The notes: generated by a model from the sequence alone, not told the origin. A stretch of 64,000 nucleotides of DNA from VMCP01 sp964527775 (GCA_964527775.1 CAZGQS010000012.1:1-64000), one strand, 5' to 3'. Positions 43,096-53,058 are shown, numbered from the stretch's first letter. Numbers and translations are program-made.

Positions 43096-44235
43096 ATGAT
43101 GCCTGCTGCCATCGCCTATTTGAAACGGGGGTTGATTTGCAGTTTATTGTTTTTTAGTATTGGAAACGTTGGCTCTCAAGGGCTTTCTCAAAAATCTGAG
43201 CTAATTTCAAATAGCCCTTCAAATCCCTTCCACTTGGGAGAGAGAATGAGGAAAATTGAGGTTCAGCAAGGCTTTTTATTCCCTCATCATGCAGATATGA
43301 GTCATATGTACTCTGGTTATCAGAGTGTAGAGTACAAGCAATTAAGGACCTTGAAGGGATTTACGCATACCATTGGCAAACCGGTTAAAATGGGTTTGGA
43401 CGTTGGTTATTATCACTTTAATAGTGAGTATATGGGACAGGGTTTGGCAGCAGGTCTGGCCTTTGCTTTCCCTTTGAATAATTACAGCACCAAGTATTAT
43501 TCCAATTTTGGCTTTATTTATGGTTTGGGATACATTTCAAGGCCGTTTGATGTTCAAAAAAACCCAATGAACAGGGCTATTGGTAGTTACTTTAATGGCT
43601 ATGCACAATTATCATTGGAAGGAGGAATAAAAATTAATGACTATTGGTCTTTTGGAGCAAGACTGGGTATGTCTCATTTCTCTAACGGAAATGCCAAAGC
43701 TCCTAATTTGGGAGTCAATTTGCCCTTCGTTTCTATATCGGCGAACAAGTCAATTTTGTTTTGGGGACATAGAGTGGAGAGTGGAGAGGGGAGAGTAAAG
43801 AGGGGCGAGTGGTTTGTTTCTTCAAGGGTTGGATATAAAAGTGTAGATGTAGATGATGACCGGAAAATGGGAGTTTTTGTGGTTGAGGGAGGATATTCAA
43901 TTGGAGTCAAACAGCATGTTTGGAAAGGGTCAGTGTCCGTGCATACAGATCCAATTTATAGGTTTGAAAAGTTCCAACAAATGGAGGCATTTTCATTGGC
44001 TAATAGTGTTGAGGGTGCCGCCGCGGTTGGGTATGAAAAGATATTTGATGATTGGAAGCTTTGCGTAGATGCTGGAGTTTATTTATTTACTCCCGCTAAG
44101 GGTTATAAAACGGCTTATTTTGAACGTTTGGGAATATCTAGAAGGTTATCTGAGCATTGGGAGGCGATGGTCAAGCTTAGGGCAAATAAGGCCGTTGCTG
44201 ATGTAGTTGAATGGGGACTTGTTTACAATTGGTAA
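43096..44235 (+). CDS. PagL-like lipid A 3-O-deacylase (acyloxyacyl hydrolase family)
   Basis: A 379-residue outer-membrane protein with an N-terminal signal. The PagL catalytic signature is visible at about 194-207 as GMSHFSNGNAKAPNLG, with the His and Ser of the HxSNG motif, followed by the usual N/P strand. PagL removes the 3-O acyl chain of lipid A. It is larger than Proteobacterial PagL (about 170), with extra beta-rich sequence on both sides. A purine-rich low-complexity insert (43771-43812) codes for a loop after the active-site strand. The ATG at 43096 lies eight bases after exbD; the 3' end overlaps the convergent gene. Confidence 0.8.
   Translation: MMPAAIAYLKRGLICSLLFFSIGNVGSQGLSQKSELISNSPSNPFHLGERMRKIEVQQGFLFPHHADMSHMYSGYQSVEYKQLRTLKGFTHTIGKPVKMGLDVGYYHFNSEYMGQGLAAGLAFAFPLNNYSTKYYSNFGFIYGLGYISRPFDVQKNPMNRAIGSYFNGYAQLSLEGGIKINDYWSFGARLGMSHFSNGNAKAPNLGVNLPFVSISANKSILFWGHRVESGEGRVKRGEWFVSSRVGYKSVDVDDDRKMGVFVVEGGYSIGVKQHVWKGSVSVHTDPIYRFEKFQQMEAFSLANSVEGAAAVGYEKIFDDWKLCVDAGVYLFTPAKGYKTAYFERLGISRRLSEHWEAMVKLRANKAVADVVEWGLVYNW
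43771..43812 (+). repeat. Purine-rich low-complexity tract inside PagL-like gene
   Basis: The strand shown contains almost only A and G in GAGTGG-, GAGAG- and GAGGGG-type units. It translates to a charged loop (RVESGEGRVKRGEW). Base composition differs sharply from the flanking gene. Confidence 0.75.
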
Positions 44236-45326
44236 TGCAAGTACAATCCAGCGCTCCAAGCAAACTTTGATAAATTTATATGATAAACGGGTTCCAAACG
44301 GAACTCCAACCATTGCTTTCTAGAGTCTAACAAATTCTTCATGTATTGATAACGCAGCATTACCAAGTTTCGACTGCCAGCATTTTGTCTATTTCCGTAT
44401 GTATTATCAAAAGGCTCCGATACAAAAAGGTTAGGGGCAAAGGGTGCGGTATACCGTTGGGCAAAAAAGTGACTCAAAGAAAGAGCGTGTGATTTTCCCG
44501 GGGCGTTAAGATAAATATTCGAAAAACTTGCCCAACCTCGGTTGTAAATGCGCATGTTGTTGGGTGAAAAGTCATCAGAAAGGAGAATATGTGACTCTAT
44601 GAGACCCAATTTTTGCATTGAAAATCTAATTCCAACCGACGCATTCCATTGATTGATGACGGGTTTTCTTTGTGCCAATGATTCACCCCCTCGGTGATAA
44701 ATCATGGAGTTTATGGGGACGGAAATTTGTAAGTGATTTGAATCTTGTCGTTTGAAAAGAAAAGGTTCAATATTTTGCCCGAAGGATATTATTTCTTGTT
44801 GGGAGATGGATGTTTTAGCCATTTGTCGCCAATCAAGCCAAATATCTGCAGATAGTTTTTTTCTCTCGGTTAAATACTGAAACCCGTATTCAACGGGACG
44901 GGTAATTCGGTTTTCGTAGTTGTAAATGGGTTCTAGAAGTCGGTGTTTGGTTGCTGATTCCAAGGATCCGAAGATCCATTGGTTTTTTTCGGTGGTGTAA
45001 TTGTATTGAAGGATGGGAAATACTTTGATGTCTTCAAAACGTCCCCCGAAAGAATAATCCAAAAGAAGTCCAATTTGAGTGCGTTGGCGCGGATTTGTAC
45101 CCACTAATTTCAGTTGATTGCCAAAGAGGGTGTAGCCGGGATTAGTAGGTTCGCCCCACTCGTTGTTTTTGAAATAATGAAAAGCTTCTATTTTATTGTT
45201 TTCCCTTTTCAGCGGTATTTGGTGAAGTGAATGTTTATAGTCAAAATCAAAGGTATGACTGTAGATTTGAGCATCGGTTTGGCCGAATAGGAAGGCAAAT
45301 GATAATATGAAAAAGAGTTTTTTCAA
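44223..45326 (-). CDS. Putative outer-membrane beta-barrel protein
   Basis: A 367-residue exported protein of unknown family. The signal MKKLFFILSFAFLFGQTDAQ is preceded by no ATG; the start is TTG at 45326. The rest alternates polar and aromatic strands (GLLLDYSFGGRFEDI, WSAGLYLHYQL at the end), as in outer-membrane barrels with a C-terminal hydrophobic residue. It follows the TPR gene with 15 bases between and overlaps the PagL-like gene by 13 bases at the 3' end. A porin or channel-like role is only a guess. Confidence 0.7.
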   Translation of the reverse strand: MKKLFFILSFAFLFGQTDAQIYSHTFDFDYKHSLHQIPLKRENNKIEAFHYFKNNEWGEPTNPGYTLFGNQLKLVGTNPRQRTQIGLLLDYSFGGRFEDIKVFPILQYNYTTEKNQWIFGSLESATKHRLLEPIYNYENRITRPVEYGFQYLTERKKLSADIWLDWRQMAKTSISQQEIISFGQNIEPFLFKRQDSNHLQISVPINSMIYHRGGESLAQRKPVINQWNASVGIRFSMQKLGLIESHILLSDDFSPNNMRIYNRGWASFSNIYLNAPGKSHALSLSHFFAQRYTAPFAPNLFVSEPFDNTYGNRQNAGSRNLVMLRYQYMKNLLDSRKQWLEFRLEPVYHINLSKFAWSAGLYLHYQL

Positions 45327-45341
45327 GTCAATACGAATGTA

Positions 45342-47171
45342 TTAAAAGCCGCGCAGTTTTCGGTATTCTTTTCGTGCATCAACAATAAAAATGCTGTCGG
45401 TATGCTTATCAATGAGAGACTGATAAAGCTCTAATGCCTTGGGTGTGTTTTTGAGTTGATATTGATTTAGTTGAGCAGCTTCGAAGAGTGCATTATCGTG
45501 GAGAATATCATCAGGGTATGCGGCAATGAGAACATCGAATATTTGAGATGCTCTGTCGTAATTTTTGCGCGATTTTTCAATTTGTGCTTTTCGCATGAGC
45601 ACTTCATCGCCGAGGGAATGACCGGGAAATTCTATGGTGATTTTGTTGAGGTAATTAAGGGCACTGTCGTTTTGTTTTTGACGTTGGAAAAGCAGTGCTT
45701 TGCCGTAATATTCAAGTGCGGTAAAGTTGGAGTCAACGCCCAAATTGTCAGTGATGCATAATGAAAGTTCCATGGCATTGTTGGAGATGAGTCGGGTGGT
45801 AGCTCCTTTAAGAACGTCTAATTGCATGTTTGCCCAATCAAAATCTCCTCGATAAAAAGACAATTCGGCCCGTTTAAATTTTGCCAGTTGACCCATTTCG
45901 TCTTCGGTAAATGTTTTCTCCACTTGAGCATAAAGAAGCTCGCTTTTGTAGGTTTGACCGGATTCTGCGAATACATCTCCCAGGGTGATTTTTGCTTCGG
46001 CGATGATTTTTTTATTCAAATAGGGTGCATCAACATAAGATTGCAACACAGCTGCAGCCGAATCAATATTTTGATATTTTTGAGCCCATAACCAAGATAA
46101 ATTAGATGCATTGGTTAATGTAGTGTTTGATGGTCCGTAGGTTTGAACAAATTTTTTGAGTTCTTGGAAGTACAATTCCCAATTTTGCACAAGAGCTAAA
46201 GAATCTTGAGCTGATAAAGGCAATAAATCTTGGCTCTGAAGATCAATAAACTTTATATGTTGCCATTTAGCCAGGGCAAGTTCGTAGTGATAGTTTTCTG
46301 ATCCTTTCTCTATAACGTATTTGTAACATTTGGCAGCTGTAGAGTAAGCTTCATTTGTAAAACACAATTCGCCCAGTTCCATCATTCGCTCACCCTCTTC
46401 TTGAAGTCTCTTATCTATGGAACGTGTGTAAATGAAGGCTTTTTCCCAATTTTGCAAACTCACGAAGGTCCATTTTAGCCATTCACTTAAAGAAGTTACA
46501 GAAGGATATTGCTGAACTTTTAACAGCAGCATTTCTTGCAAAGCCACAATATCTGCAGAGTCGGTTACGTAAACATCGAATATTTGTTTGAGCTGGTCGT
46601 ATTTGACGTTTGAACGCACCATCAGATCAATGTACCTTTCCAACGCCTTGAATCTTTGCCCATTTTCAAGGTAGATTAAGGCAATTTCATTTGATATTTG
46701 GGGGTCTTCCCCGTAAATCTGTTCTGTTTTTTGAAGGACATCTATGGCGGCATCTAACATATTTCGAGTCCTAAATTGTTGAGATGCTTGGAAGGCCAAA
46801 TTTGGATTTTGGGTGGTTTTTTGGACAATAAATTGGTATAGTTTATCGTAATCTTTAGACTCCTCTGGCATTTGGGAGAGAATCCAACATTGGTCTACGA
46901 TATAAGGCAACGGATTTGAGGCCTTTTTTGCAAACTTTTGGGTGGTTTTTAACGCTTTTTTGTGCTGTTTTAGTTGGTTTAGCGATAGGATGTAGTTGTT
47001 GTATATCGCTGGATTGTTGGAGTTTGTTTCTATTAAGTCTTCGTAAATAAGCAGGGCTTTTTCATATTCTTTTTGTTCAAATAACTGTTGGGCCAAGAAC
47101 TCTTTGGCTTGTGCGAAAAGCTTAAGATTCGCAGCGATGAACAGAATAAATATGATGAATTGGCGCTTCAA
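45342..47171 (-). CDS. Exported TPR protein, 609 aa
   Basis: A periplasmic or outer-membrane-associated repeat protein. The signal MKRQFIIFILFIAANLKLFAQ begins at a TTG (47171), as no ATG exists nearby. TPR-like helix pairs run through nearly the whole length, for example LFEQKEYEKALLIYEDLIE at the N-terminus and NYDRASQIFDVLIAAYPDD near the C-terminus. Such proteins act as scaffolds. It lies nine bases downstream of the MsbA-like exporter and upstream of the putative barrel protein, so these three are probably one operon. Confidence 0.85.
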   Translation of the reverse strand: MKRQFIIFILFIAANLKLFAQAKEFLAQQLFEQKEYEKALLIYEDLIETNSNNPAIYNNYILSLNQLKQHKKALKTTQKFAKKASNPLPYIVDQCWILSQMPEESKDYDKLYQFIVQKTTQNPNLAFQASQQFRTRNMLDAAIDVLQKTEQIYGEDPQISNEIALIYLENGQRFKALERYIDLMVRSNVKYDQLKQIFDVYVTDSADIVALQEMLLLKVQQYPSVTSLSEWLKWTFVSLQNWEKAFIYTRSIDKRLQEEGERMMELGELCFTNEAYSTAAKCYKYVIEKGSENYHYELALAKWQHIKFIDLQSQDLLPLSAQDSLALVQNWELYFQELKKFVQTYGPSNTTLTNASNLSWLWAQKYQNIDSAAAVLQSYVDAPYLNKKIIAEAKITLGDVFAESGQTYKSELLYAQVEKTFTEDEMGQLAKFKRAELSFYRGDFDWANMQLDVLKGATTRLISNNAMELSLCITDNLGVDSNFTALEYYGKALLFQRQKQNDSALNYLNKITIEFPGHSLGDEVLMRKAQIEKSRKNYDRASQIFDVLIAAYPDDILHDNALFEAAQLNQYQLKNTPKALELYQSLIDKHTDSIFIVDARKEYRKLRGF

Positions 47172-47180
47172 TTGAAATTG

Positions 47181-49034
47181 TTAGTCAAAGTACTCGTTGG
47201 GTTCCATTTGGCGATCTACCATTGTTTTGTAAATTCCGTTTGGCAATTTAATCAGTTCTTGGTGATTTCCTTGTTCAATGATTTGTCCGTGTTTGAGAAC
47301 CAAGATTTGATCTGCGTTGCGAATGGTACTCAAACGGTGAGCAATAACCACAGAGGTTCTGTTTTTCATCAACTTATTGAGTGCCATTTGAACTTTTTCT
47401 TCGCTTTCAGAGTCAAGGGCTGAGGTTGCTTCATCTAAAATCAGAATATCTGGGTTTCTCAAGATGGCTCTGGCTATGGCTATTCGTTGTTTTTGTCCGC
47501 CAGAAAGTTTCATTCCACGGTCGCCTACCAAAGTTTGATATTTTTCTGGGAAAGAATCAATAAACTCGCCGGCAAAAGCTTCTTTTGCGGCTTGATGAAC
47601 TTGGTCTTCGGTAGCGTCAGGGTTTCCGTAAAGGATGTTGTCGTAAATGCTTCCCCCGAAAAGAATAACCTCTTGGGGAACCAAGGCAAAATGTCCGCGG
47701 TAAACCGGCAACCATTCTTTTTGGACGGGAATTTCTCCGAGATATATTTGTCCGGAAGTAGGCTGATAAAACTGATACAAGAGGGCGGCGATGGTTGATT
47801 TACCGGAACCTGAGGGCCCCACAATAGCCACGGTACTTCCGGGTTTGAGGTTAAAGGAAATGCCTTTCAGCACTTCAACTTCTGGACGGGAGGGGTAAGC
47901 AAATCGGATCTCATTGAAAATCAGATTATTTTTGAATAGATTTTCAGGTTTATGAAGATTAGAATTAGCTAGTTGTTGAGCTGAAAGTTCGGCCTCAATT
48001 GGGGTTTCTATAAGATCCAGAACCCTTTCAATAGCGCCAAGGGTTTTTTGGATTTGGACAAACTGTTCAGCCATTCCACCGATGCTAGATCCCACGAAAG
48101 CGGTTAAGAGCATGAAATTGAATAGTTGTCCGATAGCGATGGTGCCTTCTTGAACCATTCCAAGTCCCATAAAAATGAGCCAAACGATGGCACCGAACAT
48201 ACAAACGATGATGAAGGAGGAGAAAGCACCTCTCCAATAGCCGCGCTTGATGCTTTCTTTTTTGAGGAATTCGGCATTTGTTGAAAAGCGGTTAAACTCA
48301 AAATTTTCGTTGGTAAAGGCTTTGACGTTCACAATTCCCGAAACAGATTCTTCAACAATGCTGTTGTTGGTGGCCGTGATATCTTGAACTTCTTTAGAGA
48401 CTTTACGAATGAATTTCCCAAAGAAAAGAGCAATAACAATGATGGGCGGAATGCTCAAAAGCATGTAGAAGGCTAGATGCGTGGAAGTAGTAAAGATGAG
48501 AATAAGTCCACCAATCATGATCAATATTTGCCTGATAAACATGGCAATATTGGTGGTGAAAGTATCTTGTATTTGAGCGATGTCTGCGCTGAAACGGCTG
48601 ATGATCTCACCGGTTCTATTTTGACCGAAGAAATTTAATGCTTGTCCTGTAACTGAGCGGAAAAGGTCTTTTCTAAGTCCTAAGGTCATGTCTTCGGTAA
48701 CACGCACGTAGATAGAAATTCTGAGAAAAGAGAAAACGGCTTGAACAATGAAAAGGTAGATAAACCAATAGGCAACTTCGGTGAGGGTGGATGTATCAGG
48801 AGCCTTTGAAATACTTCCTTCTTTGTATACGAATACGCCGTCCATCATGTCGCCAATGAGCTTTGGAAAAAGCACCGAAGCACCGGCGGATATTGCTAGA
48901 AAAAGAGTTCCGAGAGCGAAAAGCCATCGGTTTGTTTTAGACATGTATCGAAAAAGCCTGAACGATTTACGAAAGGCGTCTGCGGTGAGTTTGGTTTTTG
49001 GTAGATCGCGTGGTGGTTCTCTTCTTGATGACAT
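47181..49034 (-). CDS. ABC transporter, MsbA-like (fused permease-ATPase)
   Basis: A 617-residue half-transporter. Six membrane helices occupy about 35-330; the ATPase has Walker A GPSGSGKST (about 408-416), signature LSGGQKQR and Walker B ILILDEATSALD, followed by the H-loop AHRLS. Family members export lipid A, lipids or drugs as homodimers. The ATG at 49034 (MSSRREPPRD) is preferred over upstream candidates. It is divergent from comF with 77 bases between. A second exporter of this type is encoded at 53.1 kb. Confidence 0.9.
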   Translation of the reverse strand: MSSRREPPRDLPKTKLTADAFRKSFRLFRYMSKTNRWLFALGTLFLAISAGASVLFPKLIGDMMDGVFVYKEGSISKAPDTSTLTEVAYWFIYLFIVQAVFSFLRISIYVRVTEDMTLGLRKDLFRSVTGQALNFFGQNRTGEIISRFSADIAQIQDTFTTNIAMFIRQILIMIGGLILIFTTSTHLAFYMLLSIPPIIVIALFFGKFIRKVSKEVQDITATNNSIVEESVSGIVNVKAFTNENFEFNRFSTNAEFLKKESIKRGYWRGAFSSFIIVCMFGAIVWLIFMGLGMVQEGTIAIGQLFNFMLLTAFVGSSIGGMAEQFVQIQKTLGAIERVLDLIETPIEAELSAQQLANSNLHKPENLFKNNLIFNEIRFAYPSRPEVEVLKGISFNLKPGSTVAIVGPSGSGKSTIAALLYQFYQPTSGQIYLGEIPVQKEWLPVYRGHFALVPQEVILFGGSIYDNILYGNPDATEDQVHQAAKEAFAGEFIDSFPEKYQTLVGDRGMKLSGGQKQRIAIARAILRNPDILILDEATSALDSESEEKVQMALNKLMKNRTSVVIAHRLSTIRNADQILVLKHGQIIEQGNHQELIKLPNGIYKTMVDRQMEPNEYFD

Positions 49035-49111
49035 TGTGGGTGCGAAAATTGCAAACAAAGGTCGTTAATTTTTATGGGGGATTTACGCGGATATCGTGTA
49101 GTGATTTAAAA

Positions 49112-49774
49112 ATGTCGATAGATTTATTGGGTTTATTGATGCCGCGATATTGCGTGGTATGCAATCAGGTTGTTTGGGGTGAATATGAGCGATTTTTTTG
49201 TTTGTCGTGTTATTCATCTATGCCTTTTTCACGGGGTGGTAGATTGGAAGATTATTTGGGAAAGCGAATGTCTGTGGAAAGGGCATTTTCACTGTTAGAA
49301 TATACGAAGGGCTCTGGATTTGCTGAGGTTTTTAAAGAAATAAAATACAGGGATAACGCTGAATTGGCTTTGTTTATGGGGAAGTTAATGGGATACAAGT
49401 TGCTTGCTTTGGGGTGGCCCAGAGGATTGACTTTTGTTCCTATTCCTATGTCAAGATGGAAAAAACTTCGCAGGGGATATAATCAAGCTGAATTATTGGC
49501 AAGAGGTGTTTCACAGGTCATGGGAGGAAATTTGGAGTTGAAATTGTTGACGAAATCTTCGAATACAGTGTCTCAAACTTTGATGGGTAGATGGGAAAGA
49601 TGGTTGAATTCAAAGGGCATTTACACGGTAATTGAGGGAATGAAATTAGCGCCGAATTTGGTTTTAGTGGATGACATTGTAACCACAGGAGCTACTATTG
49701 ATTCTTGTAGAATGATGTTGCAGCGTCATTATGATGTCAAGGTATGGGTGGTGTCTTTGGGTTTTACGCCTTGA
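49112..49774 (+). CDS. ComF family phosphoribosyltransferase-like protein
   Basis: A 220-residue protein. A four-cysteine zinc ribbon at the N-terminus (YCVVC and FFCLSCY) precedes a type I phosphoribosyltransferase domain with FVPIPMSRWKKLRRGYNQAELLA and the PRPP loop NLVLVDDIVTTGATI near 186-200. ComF proteins take part in DNA uptake in some bacteria; the enzymatic substrate is unknown. The ATG at 49112 is preferred because the upstream extension falls into the divergent gene. Confidence 0.88.
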   Translation: MSIDLLGLLMPRYCVVCNQVVWGEYERFFCLSCYSSMPFSRGGRLEDYLGKRMSVERAFSLLEYTKGSGFAEVFKEIKYRDNAELALFMGKLMGYKLLALGWPRGLTFVPIPMSRWKKLRRGYNQAELLARGVSQVMGGNLELKLLTKSSNTVSQTLMGRWERWLNSKGIYTVIEGMKLAPNLVLVDDIVTTGATIDSCRMMLQRHYDVKVWVVSLGFTP

Positions 49775-49788
49775 TTCCCTTATTTTTG
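49756..49788 (+). promoter_or_regulatory. Promoter for Calx-beta T9SS protein gene
   Basis: TTTG at 49756-49759, 21 bases, then TATTTTTG at 49781-49788. It starts inside the end of comF and lies 21 bases before the ATG at 49810. Confidence 0.6.
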
Positions 49789-49809
49789 TTTAATTTATAT
49801 AATTACAGC

Positions 49810-52800
49810 ATGAAGAGAATAGTACTATTTACTATGGCGGTAGTAGGTTTAATCGCAAACGGTTGGGCTCAACGTACGTCACAAGGCTTATCTGGGGTAT
49901 TAGTACCGCAATACATGAGCAGCGGAACCAGCAGTACACGAATACCGGTATATGCCCGAATGAGGGTGGGGTTTTTAATGCCCAACAGGAGTTACAAATA
50001 CACGGTTCAAACCATTTCTAATGCAGATTTAAACACAACATCTCTTCATCCTGGAAAAGGTGGCTCAGTTTACATTGACAACAGTAACAATTATACATAC
50101 AGCACATCAGCTGATTTTTCTACAAGTTCTGGATATGGTACATTAACCAGTAACATGATGGGTGAATATGAAGGTTGGTTTGGCGTTGTTGGTTCTGGAG
50201 ACCATAGCAATGGTGATGTTGTTTATCTAGCAATCAGTTTGATTAGTTCGTCAAACGATACCATGTTATACTATTGTGCTGACTCTTTGACGGTTTTGGA
50301 TTTAGGTACATCATCTAACCAAGCTTCTGCAGTTTATGGGAAATGTGTTGCAGATACAATGGGTTTTGTAGCCATGTATGATTCATATCAATCTATGGGT
50401 AGACCATTGTATGTTACATCTGTTGAGGGAAATAAATATGCAGGTTCAAGTTTAAGCAATTTAGCTTCTTTCTATAATAATAACGTTTTCAAGAAAAATA
50501 GTGTTTGGGGTGCAATCATTCCAAATTCTTTGGATTCTGGGGTTCGTGCAATTACTCATTTTTCCTCTGCAGGTACCGTAACATATACGAACAGAGATCC
50601 TGATGGACAATGGGGTGTGGGTAATATCAAAACTGCCAAACTATCGTCAGGTGGTTCAGCGGTCGTATTGACCGAAGATGAGGCGCCATTAGTTGAACCA
50701 GTAGTTGATTTTTGGCGTGCAACTTCTAATTCTAGAGAAGGCGTTACGAAACATCAACTTTTAGTAACTCGTAAGTATAGTAATTCTGCTGATCAAAGCA
50801 TTCGAGTAACCGTTTCGGGTGGAACTGCTGGTAAGAATTCAGACTATATTGTGGCTGACTCACAAATTATTGTTTTCAAACCTGGTAAGGTTTTTTCAGA
50901 TACTGTAAATATTACGGTGGTTGATGATCAATTGGCTGAGTCAACTGAAGATTATGTATTTCGCTTAGGAAGTCCTTCAAATTGCAAAATTGGCCGTGAG
51001 AATTTCCACACGGTTAACTTAATTGATAATGACGTAGCAAATATTTCTTTCAAGAGTAAAGAAATTAAAGTTGATGAGGGAAGCGGCTCAGTTAAAATTC
51101 AAGTGAATACAGACTTGGCTATGTCTGCAGCTACTAAAATAAGAATGTTGATCAAGAAGACGGGTGATAGTACGTATGTCCCTGCAGAATTCTATTTGAG
51201 TCACAACACCTATAAAGACACGGTTTTTGACATTGGTAAAAGTAATGGAAAAGATTCGGTGGTAATCACTGCAAAGATATTTGAAGACGTTCAAGCTGAC
51301 CCTAATGATACCATAGATTTGGTTATTCGCAAGGTGAGCGGTTTTGGGGTTTTAAAGGATACTACATTGCGTATTGTATTGATTGACAATGATGGTCCAA
51401 CTACCATCAAGATGTTAACCAATAAGATGACCATCAAAGAGAGTGATGGAAGTGTGGATGTAAAGGTTGTTATTACCAATAGAAAAGCTGCAGGTGGAGA
51501 TTTTGCTTTACGTTTGGTTACTGCTGAAAGTTCAGCTAAAGAAAGTTTAGACCTTAAGTTTAATCCAACTTCTCAATTGCGTTCAATAAGTTCTTCTACT
51601 CCAGACACAATGATTTTTACTATTCCAATAATTGATGATCTTGATTATGAAGGAACAGAATCAATGAAGTTTGGATTAATCAATGTATCAAATACCATTA
51701 TTGCAAAGCCTGATACCACTCGTATCATGATTTTGGATAACGATTTGCCAATTTATACCATTGGAAAAATCAACAAGCAAACGAAAGCTGATGGCACCAT
51801 GGATTCAAGCGGAGTTGCTTGCAGAGTAAGAGGTGTTGTTTACGGTGTAAATACCAGAAGTTCAGGACTAGGTTTCACATTAAGAGACCAAACGGGTGGT
51901 ATTAATGTGTATTCACCTGTTAAGAACTTTGGCTATGTAGTGAGTGAAGGAGATTCAATTTTAGTGCAAGGTAAAGTTTCTCAATTCCAAGGTACAGGTC
52001 AAATGGATTTTGTTGATACCATCATTTGGTATTCTTCTGGAAATAAAATAAAAACCCCAACTGTTGTTACTGATATCAACGAAAAGTCAGAAGCGGATTT
52101 GGTTCAAATGCGCAGAGTGATATTGGTTGATGCTGCAGAATGGCCAACAAGTGCTTTGAACGCTAATGGTTTTGCTTATGTTCGTATAACAACTACAGAT
52201 GGCTTAGTGGATACTTTAAATATTGATGCTGAAACAAACATTGATGGTACTCCTGCACCCGTTGGTTATTTCAATGTAACAGGTATAGGCGTTCAGTTTG
52301 ATAATAAAGCGCCATACAAAGAGAAATATTACCTTGCTCCCCGTTCATTGAACGACTTTGCAGTGGCCTCACTTCCTGTGGTAAGATTCTTAAAGACAGC
52401 TGATCAAGTGACAGAATTGGCAGATTCATTCTTGATGGAAATGAGTATTTTGCCAACAGATGAGAACTTCTCTTATGATGTTGTTTGTATTGGTGGAACT
52501 GCAGTATCGCCTCAAGATTATGATTTTGTTACTCGCACTATTAATGTAAAGAAGAACAATAATTACTACGCAATTAAAGCCAATATTTCAGACGATACTG
52601 AAGCAGATGGTGACAAAACTTTGATTTTTGCTATACGAAATGTGAAAGGACCTGGTGCCATTGGACGTGATTCTGTTATTACTTTGACGATCAAAGACAA
52701 TGAAGCGTCTTCAGTTAAAACATTTGGTCAAGGTTCAATCAGCATGTATCCTAATCCGAGCAAGGGTCAGTTTGTAGTAAGAGATATGAACGGGCAGATT

Positions 52801-52989
52801 GCAAAAGTTCAGATTTTGGATTTGAATGGTAAATTAGTTTACGAGACTTCAGAGGCTAATGGTGTTTCTAACACCATGACTATGGAAAAATCATTCCAAT
52901 TTGATTTGACCGGTATGTCAGGTATATATATCATTAGTGCGGAGACCCAAAATGGCTCGGTTTACACTGAGAGATTGGTGGTTCAATAA
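49810..52989 (+). CDS. Secreted Calx-beta / OB-fold protein with T9SS sorting domain
   Basis: A 1059-residue surface or extracellular protein. A signal peptide (MKRIVLFTMAVVGLIANGWAQ) is followed by an unassigned N-terminal domain to about 300. Then come three Calx-beta-like modules to about 640, whose repeats end in phrases such as VNLIDNDVANISF and VLIDNDGPTTI. An OB-fold-like region follows at about 655-860 (CRVRGVVYGVNTRSSGLGFTL, DSILVQGKVSQFQG). A fourth Calx-beta module leads to the C-terminal sorting domain from ISMYPNPSKGQFVV. Calx-beta modules bind Ca2+ and often mediate adhesion. OB-folds of this kind resemble those in extracellular nuclease-like proteins, but no nuclease domain is seen. 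Confidence 0.87.
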   Translation: MKRIVLFTMAVVGLIANGWAQRTSQGLSGVLVPQYMSSGTSSTRIPVYARMRVGFLMPNRSYKYTVQTISNADLNTTSLHPGKGGSVYIDNSNNYTYSTSADFSTSSGYGTLTSNMMGEYEGWFGVVGSGDHSNGDVVYLAISLISSSNDTMLYYCADSLTVLDLGTSSNQASAVYGKCVADTMGFVAMYDSYQSMGRPLYVTSVEGNKYAGSSLSNLASFYNNNVFKKNSVWGAIIPNSLDSGVRAITHFSSAGTVTYTNRDPDGQWGVGNIKTAKLSSGGSAVVLTEDEAPLVEPVVDFWRATSNSREGVTKHQLLVTRKYSNSADQSIRVTVSGGTAGKNSDYIVADSQIIVFKPGKVFSDTVNITVVDDQLAESTEDYVFRLGSPSNCKIGRENFHTVNLIDNDVANISFKSKEIKVDEGSGSVKIQVNTDLAMSAATKIRMLIKKTGDSTYVPAEFYLSHNTYKDTVFDIGKSNGKDSVVITAKIFEDVQADPNDTIDLVIRKVSGFGVLKDTTLRIVLIDNDGPTTIKMLTNKMTIKESDGSVDVKVVITNRKAAGGDFALRLVTAESSAKESLDLKFNPTSQLRSISSSTPDTMIFTIPIIDDLDYEGTESMKFGLINVSNTIIAKPDTTRIMILDNDLPIYTIGKINKQTKADGTMDSSGVACRVRGVVYGVNTRSSGLGFTLRDQTGGINVYSPVKNFGYVVSEGDSILVQGKVSQFQGTGQMDFVDTIIWYSSGNKIKTPTVVTDINEKSEADLVQMRRVILVDAAEWPTSALNANGFAYVRITTTDGLVDTLNIDAETNIDGTPAPVGYFNVTGIGVQFDNKAPYKEKYYLAPRSLNDFAVASLPVVRFLKTADQVTELADSFLMEMSILPTDENFSYDVVCIGGTAVSPQDYDFVTRTINVKKNNNYYAIKANISDDTEADGDKTLIFAIRNVKGPGAIGRDSVITLTIKDNEASSVKTFGQGSISMYPNPSKGQFVVRDMNGQIAKVQILDLNGKLVYETSEANGVSNTMTMEKSFQFDLTGMSGIYIISAETQNGSVYTERLVVQ

Positions 52990-53015
52990 TCCTGCTTTTG
53001 TTTTGACTTTATAGG

Positions 53016-53041
53016 AAGGGAGCCCACGGGCTCCCTTTTTC
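53016..53041 (+). terminator. Intrinsic terminator after Calx-beta gene
   Basis: Strong stem AAGGGAGCC/GGCTCCCTT around a tetraloop, followed by T residues, starting 27 bases after the stop. Confidence 0.92.
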
Positions 53042-53043
53042 AT

Positions 53044-53051
53044 TATCTTTG
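53044..53051 (+). promoter_or_regulatory. -7 box before second ABC exporter
   Basis: TATCTTTG fits TAnnTTTG, directly after the terminator and seven bases before the TTG start at 53059. No -33 element could be identified. Confidence 0.4.
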
Positions 53052-53058
53052 TTTGGTC

